A stretch of DNA of 64,000 nt from a virus, in IMG/VR virus record IMGVR_UViG_3300002144_000620, positions 62,001-126,000 of that record, one strand, 5' to 3'. Positions 17,101 to 26,000 of the stretch are shown here, in pieces (position 1 is the first letter of the stretch; each line of letters opens with the position of its first letter). Under the pieces are notes generated by a model. It was not told where the DNA came from. It did not search any database and saw only the letters and a program-made list of their open reading frames with translations. Position numbers and translations under genes: made by a program.

Positions 17101-19880
17101 AATATTACGTTAGAAACACAACTAAAATAGTTACCGAAGGACTTAAACCAGAACCTACTGATACTAAATATTGGACAGCAATTGACCATTCAAATTTTGG
17201 TGAATTAGCATTTAGAGAAGAATATGGTAGAAACTACATACAAAGATATGAGATAAAATATGATGGTTTATTTACAGAAATGTATAAAACTTTTGGTGAA
17301 TATACTAATTTATTAGTTTACGGATCAACCAATGGTTTAGGTATAGACCCAACTGGTTTTGTCGTAACAAAATCTGATACAAAATCAGGAACAAGTATTG
17401 GTGAAAGATATAGAATAGTATCTGATATACTAAAAAATAAAAATTACAATACACTAATAACGGGTGATACAATTTCCTCTTTAATAACCAGTATAAGTGG
17501 TAATACGAATAGTACGTATGAGTCTAGCAGTATAACTGGCTTAACATATGCACAAATATTTAAGGGTGTTGCAACAACAAAGAGATATGATGAACTTGGT
17601 GAAATATTTAAAGAAAACCCATTTTTTATCGGAACAACCAAAACTAGTTTTGATCAATTCGAGGCGTTAAAACTAAATTTACACCCCCAAGAATACATGT
17701 TTAAAGTTGGTGATGGACTAGGTTTACCGTACAATTTCCAGCAAAAAAATAGTAGTTCATTGGGTGATAACGGTATGAGTACTAAATTCTTTCCAGGTAA
17801 TTTAACAAACGGATATTCGAATAATAGAGCAGATGCTTATTCTGAAACTGGTGGGGTATTCCTAAAAGGAATTAATAAATCTAGTAGAATATACCAAGGA
17901 ATAATAGATAATTTTGCTGATGAATTTAAAACAAAAATAGCGTTAAATACTTTAGCCATATGGAGTGATACATTAGAACCAACGTTAACAACATTTAATA
18001 ACTTCCATACCGATTTGGATGACGCTCATAGAATAATGTTTAAAACATACTTAAACGAAAAATTCTCTAGCTACTATTCAATGTTAACTAATTATAACAC
18101 TGAATCTAACAATGATCTTAATGATAAGATTGCTAAAATAAGTGTTATATTAGCTGGCTTATCATTACCAGCTTACGGTTATGACGCAAAATACACTGAA
18201 GATGGTAAGGCTCAGCTATACGAAATAATACCCAATGGTAAAAAGTTAACAACAGATGTTGTCAGTGGTAATATGTTTGGTTACGATCCGTATAAACAAT
18301 ACAAAAAATTAGGGTACACAGGTGGTGAGTTATTAACATTTAAAGATGTTGACAATATTTTCAAAAAATCATCATTTGGATCATGGGCATGGGGCGGCAC
18401 ACCTATGGTGGATTCCATATCTATAGAAGATTACATGTCTCTAGGTAATGGTTTGTATTTCTTTAAACAACAAACAAACACATACACAAAAGGTGATCTA
18501 GAAACAACGAATACTAACCTAGAGTATGATAGAAACATGGAATACATATCAAAAGAATTTGGTTATGAAAATATATCTGATCTACCATTCCAATATGATT
18601 TTGATAATACTTTACCTAAATCCATTCATTTATCCGTAGATAGTTCAATAACAGGGTTAACTAAAAATTACTTCTTTGACACACCATTTTCATTTAACCC
18701 AGGTGAATACGGTACAGAGACTTCATTAGAAACCAAAGCTAATAATTTAGTTATGAGATCACCACAAGGTACTATAATCAATGAAGCTGCAAATGTTTTT
18801 AATACTAATGATTATAAAATGACATATGTATGGGAAAAATTAAATTATGAAATTTTAGACTTTAGTAATAAAACTTTAGATCTAATGTTATCTGATAATT
18901 TAGAAACAGAACTAAACGATCTTGATTTTACTTATACACCGTTATATGAATTTGATACACAACTAGATGAGTTAATTATTAGTGGTTCAATAAGTGGTAC
19001 AACAACAGGTACAACAACAGGTACAACAACAGGTACAACAACAAATATTGGTAATACATTATTTTACTATGGTGACAATAAAAAACCTAACGATAATATA
19101 AAAACATTAAATTATTATTTATTTAACGAAAGCAACCCTAACATTACTGGTACCGATTTAGTAATTACATTATCAAACCTAAATAACGCTTTAGCTTATA
19201 ATTACACAATAAACGATTCGTTTATATCAGCATTACCGACAAGTAATAAAAATAAAATATATTTAGATATCGTTGGCTCAGTTAACCCTAGTTTAATTAA
19301 AATGTCAGGTATGTGTGAATTAATATTTTTAGAATTTTTACATGAATTAAGTCAAAATAAATCACTACATATTGAATCTTTAGATAAAATCTTTAGTGAA
19401 TCAATAGCTGTACCAGCTAATATAAAAAGTGACGATAAGAAAAACAAAGCCTATAGAGATAAAAAGAAAAAGAAAATTAAAAAAGTATTGGTTGATACGT
19501 TTAATTTAATTGATAAACTCATTAACTCATATAGTTCAGATGTATTAGATTTGTACATCTATAATAATGATGTTAAAGACAATACGGCTAAAAATATTAA
19601 TAAAAATGTTTTTGGTAACGAATCTACCACACTATTATCTACAAAAGAGATACAGGATAATTTAATTAAGGGTAGTGTTGACGACTACACATTAGTTATG
19701 AGAGAAACTAGTAAATTAGATGATACAATAATTAAAAACCTAAAAATCTTTACAAAGTATAAAAATAACCCTATTATTAATATAGGGACAGCATTAGAAC
19801 CTATAACTGAGCCTAAACCAACGACAACAAAGTTGGCACAACAATACAAAGAGGTTTATGGTTTAGAACCAAATAAATAA
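11109..19880 (+). CDS. Giant baseplate/central tail protein with N-terminal repeats, tube-initiator-like and OmpA-like segments
   Basis: 2,923 residues. (i) Ten tandem ~59-residue repeats (21-612), each with TPxDITxG, AAQYLSGRG and NPGDVLTDA. (ii) Around 1180-1270 WFPPYNMRF, LGRPEPIYTY and LSWDIVVDHPSVLNLL, and around 1734-1877 RPPVCVLRIGDFYHTKIIINNL plus VSINFKYIGG, both like tube-fold proteins that start or cap contractile tails. (iii) Around 1478-1530 an OmpA-like stretch: IMEAHASP, then YNDKLASRRFVSVVKWL. (iv) A carbohydrate-binding-like segment near 1986-2022. (v) A (GTTT)4 linker near 2630. (vi) A Lys-rich patch near 2775-2795. It heads the hub cluster and is followed 8 bp later by a LysM protein. 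Hub/tube-initiator role is inferred; other parts unrecognised. Confidence 0.65.
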   Translation: MSLNSISEEFRNEILNLNLQSPPDIVTGLVNLTNSVTINAYLSSLGQYAVIHDYKVLNPGDVDTDGIPTRNANFSRTLNTPTDISNGLSDLTSNQQYVANIVNSKGQLTVINDYANTNPSDVLTEAVTPRTTDILKNLNTPIDITTGLNDLSPNAAIASQYLSGRGSFSIINDFNVINPGDVLTDAIAPRNLDIAKNLNTPIDITTGINDLSPNGTIASQYLSGRGSFSIINDFNVINPGDVLTDAIAPRTLDFSRNLNTPTDITAGVNDLTPNTLLAAQYLSGRGSFSVINDFIVNNPGDVLTDAVTPRTLNFLQTLNTPTDITTGVNTLSGAYAAQYLSGKGAFTAINTFPNVNPGDVLTDAVTPRNLNFSHGLNTPTDITTGINTLSGAFAAQYLSGRGAFTVINDYINTNPGDVVNAATAPRALNFSHTLNTPLDITVGVNTLSGSFAAQYLSGKGLGTVINDFINVNPGDTVTDALVPRTLNLNKNLNTPLDITTGLLNLSGSFAAQYLAGRGFDTIVNDFNVINPGDVETEALLPRTLNLSMTLTTPLDITTGIGTLTANGTLTAQYLAGRGTPTVINVLPNVNPGDVQTNAGPLRISLFSLNLVPDPNDATDSYTLANPGTVAIGSDTIINNFTVNNQEELTPLQLQYLNANSKNLYQPENPVVYDILADLILNQSPNTQQNPYVTEDMLKNADPTQLVLADFLNLPTASTPLSVLLGTDLNLANLLTEPGIKNDTLLAQIGALELKFHLEARLAAKLASETLGWTTIDDMLTNPLKIAEALKNPSSVLERGNADITTFKGGLGKLASFISDVSGLGGLSSAFFKDDSVLLKPTGVEDYDSDQKLRNRDIDRLEETGKGQRFMAFSNLTLNKYIPDYVSQLTNISGSRTYKRLRKGQGENHEEDKSYLGNATQRIFDLLTDGSGNQVKPTAEITKLLIENNKYSEPGVENVSSYGSLQTSFIWRGTTEERYWNPLTGGYTKDNKNDDRATFKWNKNLEQSNLSVSKTFRDNSIMGKTQELLNSSENNVMLRSIDQTKTKFSDGYNFASKGSGVISPFKKSRLNTNNEVIGYDYLVPGLDISGKRDEQRMYDEVELCRTWTKAKPFSKVTDLIRWKELNRKERNSVLDRYGNLNIHPSALNVNEGYGRLGDGLGDAVVEGFGEKRARKYMFSLENLAWRDATLFKDLPPCEKGSNGGRVMWFPPYNMRFTDDTNTNWTTHQFLGRPEPIYTYNNTERSGTLSWDIVVDHPSVLNLLVSKEFASITDGEVDELLAAFWSGCLEYDIFELARIWGVFTDSDIEYFKKVIADLDIRLPNEKVRNAVKSSGSFKSKTVQIESNETIQPFIPDFNLFFENDTPLPKSGYKTTDDFKVEPFNTYFETYRKLASMEDENAPIAKENHRYKRAEARGESVPVEAKWIRYDQTIGTKSNTDQHYFFEKDREKFISKAFGYDEQYEKIQTDISNLTASTYAAVKDYNLSVIMEAHASPTAPGPTTTAIQEYNDKLASRRFVSVVKWLVLNVLSNNSNSTIKCYNITDGAEITESNINKLFNDDLELSSNVEIQRGDINEPSVRQKITFTVTAASGLTTDDVFGSDEFINLFGTPSVDNVTGVQYYKVSYGNDTYYAVATKDEFDKIKDNFKPNGTLIDKKFIGTFLSVRSKTGGGVTGVKLTQADIICGNLSPQASYSRRVSFITELDEKELKIERTPPKNEQPPLILESKNVQTNVTKREIAQRILGKLLTECDYFEFLSEEAPIVYDSLKQKLKYFTPAFHSMTPEGLNARLTFLQQCMRPGETITKSNGTSCDAKNSSFGRPPVCVLRIGDFYHTKIIINNLNISYDPLLFDLNPEGIGVQPMLAKVSINFKYIGGQGLRRYVDELQTALSFNYYANTDVYDERTFANTDARERDLINLEQDFFAQNSLDLIPIVNQAELITPSTENLEIPVGTIGVISTRLLPKLAGGTYYNDLVGATPFSSNVSSYNPESCVTWQGQYYVRNTTKIVTEGLKPEPTDTKYWTAIDHSNFGELAFREEYGRNYIQRYEIKYDGLFTEMYKTFGEYTNLLVYGSTNGLGIDPTGFVVTKSDTKSGTSIGERYRIVSDILKNKNYNTLITGDTISSLITSISGNTNSTYESSSITGLTYAQIFKGVATTKRYDELGEIFKENPFFIGTTKTSFDQFEALKLNLHPQEYMFKVGDGLGLPYNFQQKNSSSLGDNGMSTKFFPGNLTNGYSNNRADAYSETGGVFLKGINKSSRIYQGIIDNFADEFKTKIALNTLAIWSDTLEPTLTTFNNFHTDLDDAHRIMFKTYLNEKFSSYYSMLTNYNTESNNDLNDKIAKISVILAGLSLPAYGYDAKYTEDGKAQLYEIIPNGKKLTTDVVSGNMFGYDPYKQYKKLGYTGGELLTFKDVDNIFKKSSFGSWAWGGTPMVDSISIEDYMSLGNGLYFFKQQTNTYTKGDLETTNTNLEYDRNMEYISKEFGYENISDLPFQYDFDNTLPKSIHLSVDSSITGLTKNYFFDTPFSFNPGEYGTETSLETKANNLVMRSPQGTIINEAANVFNTNDYKMTYVWEKLNYEILDFSNKTLDLMLSDNLETELNDLDFTYTPLYEFDTQLDELIISGSISGTTTGTTTGTTTGTTTNIGNTLFYYGDNKKPNDNIKTLNYYLFNESNPNITGTDLVITLSNLNNALAYNYTINDSFISALPTSNKNKIYLDIVGSVNPSLIKMSGMCELIFLEFLHELSQNKSLHIESLDKIFSESIAVPANIKSDDKKNKAYRDKKKKKIKKVLVDTFNLIDKLINSYSSDVLDLYIYNNDVKDNTAKNINKNVFGNESTTLLSTKEIQDNLIKGSVDDYTLVMRETSKLDDTIIKNLKIFTKYKNNPIINIGTALEPITEPKPTTTKLAQQYKEVYGLEPNK
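11169..12945 (+). repeat. Ten tandem ~180-bp coding repeats
   Basis: Ten units of 58-60 codons. Units 3 and 4 (about 11526-11885) are almost identical in protein and very similar in DNA; the outer units are more diverged. Consensus words are TPTDITTG, QYLSGRG, INDF and NPGDVLTDA. Confidence 0.9.
18996..19043 (+). repeat. 12-bp minisatellite, four units
   Basis: GGTACAACAACA occurs four times without mismatch and encodes a Gly-Thr-Thr-Thr linker. Copy number can change in frame. Confidence 0.9.
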
Positions 19881-19888
19881 AAATATAT

Positions 19889-20212
19889 ATGCCTTTAAAT
19901 TATTTTAACAGATACAGAACATTAGATACTGAGGAAAAACATTCGTCAGCACCTTTTGTAAAATTAACGGAAAAATCATCTGATCAATTCACTGTATATA
20001 CAATAGGCAAATCTAGATTAGATAAAATAAGTCAACAATATTACTCAGCACCATATTATGGGTGGTTAATTTTAATGGCCAATCCAGATATCGCACCATC
20101 AGAATGGGAGATACCTGATAATACAACGATAAGAATACCTTTTCCTTTATCTGAAACATTAGGTGAGTACGAAACGAAATTACAAAATAGGGTAGATTAT
20201 TATGGCAATTAA
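19889..20212 (+). CDS. LysM-like baseplate protein (gp53-like)
   Basis: A 107-residue protein. The core RLDKISQQYYSAPYYGWLILMANP, then WEIPDNTTIRIPFP, is a LysM-type fold as found in T4 gp53 and phage tail X-like proteins: a helix with a conserved YY/W pair, the Asn before Pro, and a final IRIP strand. These proteins sit in the baseplate and help the wedge and hub assemble; some LysM domains contact peptidoglycan. The gene starts 8 bp after the giant hub protein and overlaps the next ATG by 11 bp, so translation is probably coupled. Family call good; exact T4 counterpart inferred. Confidence 0.75.
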   Translation: MPLNYFNRYRTLDTEEKHSSAPFVKLTEKSSDQFTVYTIGKSRLDKISQQYYSAPYYGWLILMANPDIAPSEWEIPDNTTIRIPFPLSETLGEYETKLQNRVDYYGN

Positions 20213-23033
20213 TTACGATGAAAGAATCTTATCAGTATTTGGTAAAAGAAGTGAAAAATCAGTTGACCCGAACATAGGGGACAAATTGACAAATGGTTTA
20301 TTTGTTGTCGATCCAAATAAAGTTGTAACTGAAGACGACACTATTAAACCAAGGTATATTAAGCAGGAAGATCTGGTTATGTACGCTAACATTACAGCTA
20401 GATTAAACCCAGATAGTGGTATAATAAACAATGGTTCTGATAGTACCGTAATTACAATTGGTCAAGTGGGTGTTAATTTTCTAAACCCATTAAAAACTGG
20501 TACTGTAAATCCAGAAACTGGGAATGTTGATTTTAATGGGCATACAGATAAGTTTACAACTGGTTGGTCTGATTACTTTACCTCAGATAATGAAGAGGGT
20601 AATTTTTATGACCCCGAAACTTTCGGTATATCAAATATAGATATAACCCACAATGCTAGTCTAACACCAATTATTAAAATTGATTTTATTGACGTACAAG
20701 GTAGAACACTATTAGAAAGAGGTGATGAAGAGACTAACCCATACAACATATTCTATAGATTCCCTTACCCACTATTCACTTTAACTATTAAAGGTTATTT
20801 TGGTAAAGCTATAGAGTATCCTTTGTCGATGACAAAGACCTCAACAACCTTTGATTCAACCAGTGGTAACTACATAATTAGAGCCGAATTTTTATCCAGA
20901 ACATTTTCAGTATACAATAATTTCTTAATGAGTTACGCAGCTGTAGCTCCATATATGTACCCAATAACTGGTACGGATAATGATTATTTAGGTAAAAGAA
21001 TACTAAAAGGCTTATACCAAAAACAGAATGAACATTTTAAAAAAATTTACGGTGCAGAAAGTAATGAATACAAAAAACATGAGTTCACTAAGTACCCAAC
21101 AATACAAGACTTAAGTAGAGGTAGTAAGACTTTAAATTACGGTAATTTATCTATAATAGATGACCAAAAAGAGATTAATAAAAAAAAGGAAACCGCTAAC
21201 TATCATCGCACTTCAATTGAGATAGCGTATACCGAAGCATTGGCTAGTTTAAAAGAACTTGATTCTTTTGTTAATGAAAGAAAGGATAATTACTACTTAA
21301 CAGAATCGGTTATTAATGACATAATTAATGATACTTATAAAAACATATCCGAAGTACCATTTATAGAATATGTAATTGGTAATTATAAATCCACTTTAAA
21401 GCTTTTACAAGAAGAATCTGAATTATCTGATTTAAGGGATGAAATATACAGCTCGGTAATCAACTCAAACCAATTTACTAGTGGGTATATTAACAAAATT
21501 ATTAAAACAGATTTTAGTTCAGAGCTTTTAAACGATGAACTATTCATAGTAAATAACACATCATCTAAGGATAAGAATGAGTTAAATAAAGTTTACTACA
21601 CATTTAAGTACTTCAAAAGTTTACATAAAATAATCACCAAAGTATTAGGTGAATTTTATCAAAAAGAGGAAAATACGGTAATTGATAATTTTACTTTCAA
21701 GATAAAAGATAATATTGGTTACGTACCTAATATGGCAAATGTTGTGCGTATCTTAATGAATAACATGCAGGTATTTATATCTATGTTAAATTTAGTTGGT
21801 TTAAACGCAGCTAATCAATTAACGAATAATGTTGATAGACAGAAAAATCAAAAAAGATTTGGTGAGGTTATAAACGATAAATGGTACCCATTTCCAAATT
21901 ACTATAGACAGAGGTATGATGAAATTATAGACGATTCCGTTTTAGAAAAACAATATCCTGGTAGTTATGAAACATCTGGGTGGTTTGAAGTACAATTTGT
22001 GGAAGAAATATTTAGAGGGTTAACTAGATTAGGTGAAATAGGTGACAATAATTTAGATAGTGAAAGTGAGACAACTTACGAATACAAAGACCTAAATAAA
22101 CAATCAAACAACCTCAACCTCAATCTAATCTCAGATAAAAAATTTGGTCTACTATCAACGTTATTAGTTGAAAATAATTTAGATTATTACAATATACAGC
22201 AAACTGCTACTGAAACATTCGAAGAATTTATAACCAAAATTTTAATGTTCGGCACTTTAGGTTTCATAAACGCATCTGGCACATTAAATAATATTACTGG
22301 GTTAGCTGAAATAATGACCGAACATGAATACGATTTAATAACTAGACGAATAGCTAATGTTGAAAAAATACCTAAACATACTTATCTAACCGAATTATAT
22401 AATACCTATCAGGGTGGACAAGATGAAAATAATTATGCTGGTTATTGTTCTGTACGTGTAACCGCAAATTTTATAAACGGTAATTATGAAGCTGTTATAA
22501 ACAACTTAGTTAACCCAATAAACGAATTACGGGACCTAATTGAAACAAATTACACTGATACACAATTTAAGTCCGCTTACAGTAAAATAGACGGTGTTAT
22601 TGGCGAAGCTGTTGATATTAATGATTTTAAAAGATTATACAACTATAAACCACTAGAATATAAAAACAAAAAGAATACAAATGGTTTAATTGGAATAAAG
22701 TCTTTATTTTTTAAAGGATTAGACTATCATGATGAGTACGAAGGATATTCACCATCATTGGGTAAATTTAACGAAAAATTTTTAATTTATCAGGAAGAAT
22801 TTACACCTAGCTATACGTCTGGTTATTATAATACACCTGATGTGTATCAGAACTATAAGCTATATCCTCGTTGGTATGATACTTATTTTAAATACGATAT
22901 AAACAATAAAGTCTCAGCGAATACACAAAACTCAAACGCTTTAGCTTTATCAATAAAAGATACTGGTTTAGCCGCTTTAAATCCTGATAAAAAAAATAAA
23001 AACAATACTAGATATAGTAAAATAAATCTATAA
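20202..23033 (+). CDS. Large baseplate hub-like structural protein
   Basis: 943 residues. The best-conserved-looking part is about 140-250: IIKIDFIDVQGRTLLERGDE, YRFPYPLFTLTIKGYFGKAIEYPLSM, then FDSTSGNYIIRAEFLSRTFSVYN. This reads like a beta-rich tube/hub domain shared by large T4-like phages of Bacteroidota, but I cannot assign a T4 number. The middle is Lys/Asn-rich and helical. No enzyme motif or membrane segment stands out. The ATG lies inside the LysM gene, and its TAA shares one base with the next ATG (TAATG at 23031), showing tight translational coupling in a hub operon. Baseplate location is inferred from neighbours. Confidence 0.6.
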   Translation: MAINYDERILSVFGKRSEKSVDPNIGDKLTNGLFVVDPNKVVTEDDTIKPRYIKQEDLVMYANITARLNPDSGIINNGSDSTVITIGQVGVNFLNPLKTGTVNPETGNVDFNGHTDKFTTGWSDYFTSDNEEGNFYDPETFGISNIDITHNASLTPIIKIDFIDVQGRTLLERGDEETNPYNIFYRFPYPLFTLTIKGYFGKAIEYPLSMTKTSTTFDSTSGNYIIRAEFLSRTFSVYNNFLMSYAAVAPYMYPITGTDNDYLGKRILKGLYQKQNEHFKKIYGAESNEYKKHEFTKYPTIQDLSRGSKTLNYGNLSIIDDQKEINKKKETANYHRTSIEIAYTEALASLKELDSFVNERKDNYYLTESVINDIINDTYKNISEVPFIEYVIGNYKSTLKLLQEESELSDLRDEIYSSVINSNQFTSGYINKIIKTDFSSELLNDELFIVNNTSSKDKNELNKVYYTFKYFKSLHKIITKVLGEFYQKEENTVIDNFTFKIKDNIGYVPNMANVVRILMNNMQVFISMLNLVGLNAANQLTNNVDRQKNQKRFGEVINDKWYPFPNYYRQRYDEIIDDSVLEKQYPGSYETSGWFEVQFVEEIFRGLTRLGEIGDNNLDSESETTYEYKDLNKQSNNLNLNLISDKKFGLLSTLLVENNLDYYNIQQTATETFEEFITKILMFGTLGFINASGTLNNITGLAEIMTEHEYDLITRRIANVEKIPKHTYLTELYNTYQGGQDENNYAGYCSVRVTANFINGNYEAVINNLVNPINELRDLIETNYTDTQFKSAYSKIDGVIGEAVDINDFKRLYNYKPLEYKNKKNTNGLIGIKSLFFKGLDYHDEYEGYSPSLGKFNEKFLIYQEEFTPSYTSGYYNTPDVYQNYKLYPRWYDTYFKYDINNKVSANTQNSNALALSIKDTGLAALNPDKKNKNNTRYSKINL

Positions 23034-26000
23034 TGAGTACAAATTTACAAGCGTATTTAACACAAAGGTATTTAAATTTAAGTCACAACAATATTGGTGA
23101 CTTGATGGAGACTAGTTACACCGAAAACGAATCTGGTATATTACAAAATACGTTTAATGACAACAGAGATGGTTTTAATAGTGAATCACTAACAAAAGAA
23201 ATACACGGGGTTGATTTTTGGGATGCAGTGAATGGAGATGTTGGAACACCAATTAACCACGCAATATTTGCACAAAATATTATAGATGAAGTTAGTTCAG
23301 GAAATTTCGATAAAAGTGCTAATTTATTAATATCTAGTATAAGATCGGAATCTAACAGTAACTATATATTTTACGAAGAATTATTATCATTATTTAGAAA
23401 AACCCAGGGGTTAGTTGAAGTACCTATAAGTTTAGTATTACAGATAGGTGCTAAGTATGACGCTTATTATTACGGTTCAAAAGATGAATCAATAAACTTT
23501 AGCAAAATTAATGGGTTATTTGGTGTTAATAACCTAGATATATTTGACAATGATGATGTATCATTTAGACATTACGGGTCATACGGGTATAACCAAAAAA
23601 ACTTATCTGTAGCTACAATACCTTTCTTAAGACCGATTACCCCTAAATCTATTGAAGATAAAATGGTTTTTGGTTTTGAAAACTACACAACAACAAATAC
23701 TGTTAAAAATTACCGTGAATCTTTTTATAATTTTGAAACCAAAAGAAATGAGAGTATAAGTAATAATATATCATCACACATACCAGTATCTGGTTACGGT
23801 GTTTTAAATAATTATCTTAACGCAATGTCAAAATTATATTTTGGTATTGGTTTAGATGGTGGTGATGTTAACGAAACAGCTAACGACAATAGTGTTCCTT
23901 ACCATATAATTGGGAATTATAACGGTAGGTTAAAAACTATAAAAACATATAATGACCAGAATATTAATTTCATGGCATCATACAATAGTTACAACCCAAA
24001 TATAAAACACGATTTAAGTAACATAGTTGATGATTTTAACACGTTATCATCATCAATTACATTTGACGATGATTTCATATTCACGAATAAATATAGTGTT
24101 AAGAAAATAGAGTTTTTCCTAATTCTATCAAAAATAAAAGTAAACTTCTTAGGTGGTCACATTACATCATCAGGTGTATATAATAGTATAATAAATTTAT
24201 GTGGTGTTAATAATTTAGGTGCTAAAGAGTTAGATAGTTTTGATTTACCTGACTTTGTAGCATTATTACTATATTCAATGTACCCACCAGACGGTGCCGA
24301 ACCAGACGAAGGGTTAAACAGATTAAATAAAAATACAAAGGTATTGTCAAAATACTATGTTGACCCTAACTCATTTATAGGTATATCAACAGAAACCCCT
24401 AGTATAAATAACGATGGATTTTCATTACAAAAAGAAATTATAAGATTAAACGGTGAATATACTAACCTACCTAATATTGTTAGTGAGTTATTAATCGATA
24501 TATGGTCTAAAGAATTTAAAACTGATTCAAGTCAAAAACTAAGTAAACTTGATAAAAAAGGTACTTTTATGTTATACCCTAGCTCTGGTGGTGGAATTGA
24601 GATTAATAATCTACTAACAAATAGTAATAAGGTAACTGATGATAGAAGCTTATACCAGAATAGCCCTCAAATTAATTATAAATACAGTAAAACTAACATA
24701 GTTAGTACCGAAATAACACCTAACGACTTATCTACATCAACCTACTTAAACTCTTTAAAATACGATGATAACAATTTCACCAACTATAGTAGGGTTGTAT
24801 TAAACGATATTTTATTAAATAAAGATATTTCTGATTTCTATAGTAAATATGAAAACGCCTATAATTTAATAACAACACTAACCACTGTAGATAAAACAAT
24901 TGATAAATTTTCTGGTACGAAAACTATACCAGTAAATATTACAGAAAACGATACTGCGTTATTATATAAATTTAACCCAGTTTATTTCAAACCTCAATCG
25001 TACCTAACCGATACGAAATCAATAAATTATTTCGATAGATATGATGATGTACATATTATCGCAAACACAACAAACCCAGATGGTGTACATAAACTAAAGT
25101 TCGATAACAGAACATTAATATTAAATACTAGTAGATTATTCTGGTTCGACACACCAAAAGAAGATATAATAACAGTACCAGAGTATATCACATACAATAC
25201 CAAAAAGAGTAATGGTGGGTATCAATATAATTTAAATGTTGATGTTTTTGAATTTACACACTATATCTATGATGTAAATATTTACCCAAACGTATTTAAA
25301 GATGATATTAAAAAAGGTTTCATCAATCATCACGGCCGTGAGTTAATATACAACGAATTTACACCTGGGAAAAGTTTATACGTTGAAAATGGGCTTGAAG
25401 ATCCTAAGGAAGATTATACCGATTATGTACAACGATATGATAATACCGTAAAACCACTGATAGATATATTTGATGTAGATAAATTAGAAGACTTTAGGTC
25501 TTTATATAAACAGTTTAGTGGTGCCAGTACAGGTAGTTATTTTTCTGATACGTTTAATACCTTTAATTTTAAAAATTTAATCAAACATTTAAATATCGTT
25601 GGCTATAAAGACTTACCTAACAACTTATCTATTGACGGTAGAAACTTTAGTAAGGATGAGATTGCAACTTTACTAAACGGTTACACTGGTCATTTCATAG
25701 AATTTGCTTCCATAACGGGTTTAAATAGACTTATTAATACAGCACTAACAATTGGTCAACAAAACAAAGCTACTTTAGTTATTGATGAATTTTTAAACGA
25801 TAAAATAACTGTAAATAATTATTCAATAGCTGGACCTCTAGATGTACAAAACACTAGAAATAACCCAACAGGTATTAAAATAAATACATTTCCGTTCAAC
25901 CCTATAATAGCTTACGCTTCTCAAAATAAGTCATACGAAGATATTGTTGGTCCAGTTGGTGACATATTACTATTTAGAACTATACTATTTGGTGACCAAA

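Noticed and set aside
21773-21780. TATTTATA inside the 943-residue gene
   Set aside because: An 8-mer of this composition is expected several times by chance in AT-rich coding DNA, and no gene start follows it.
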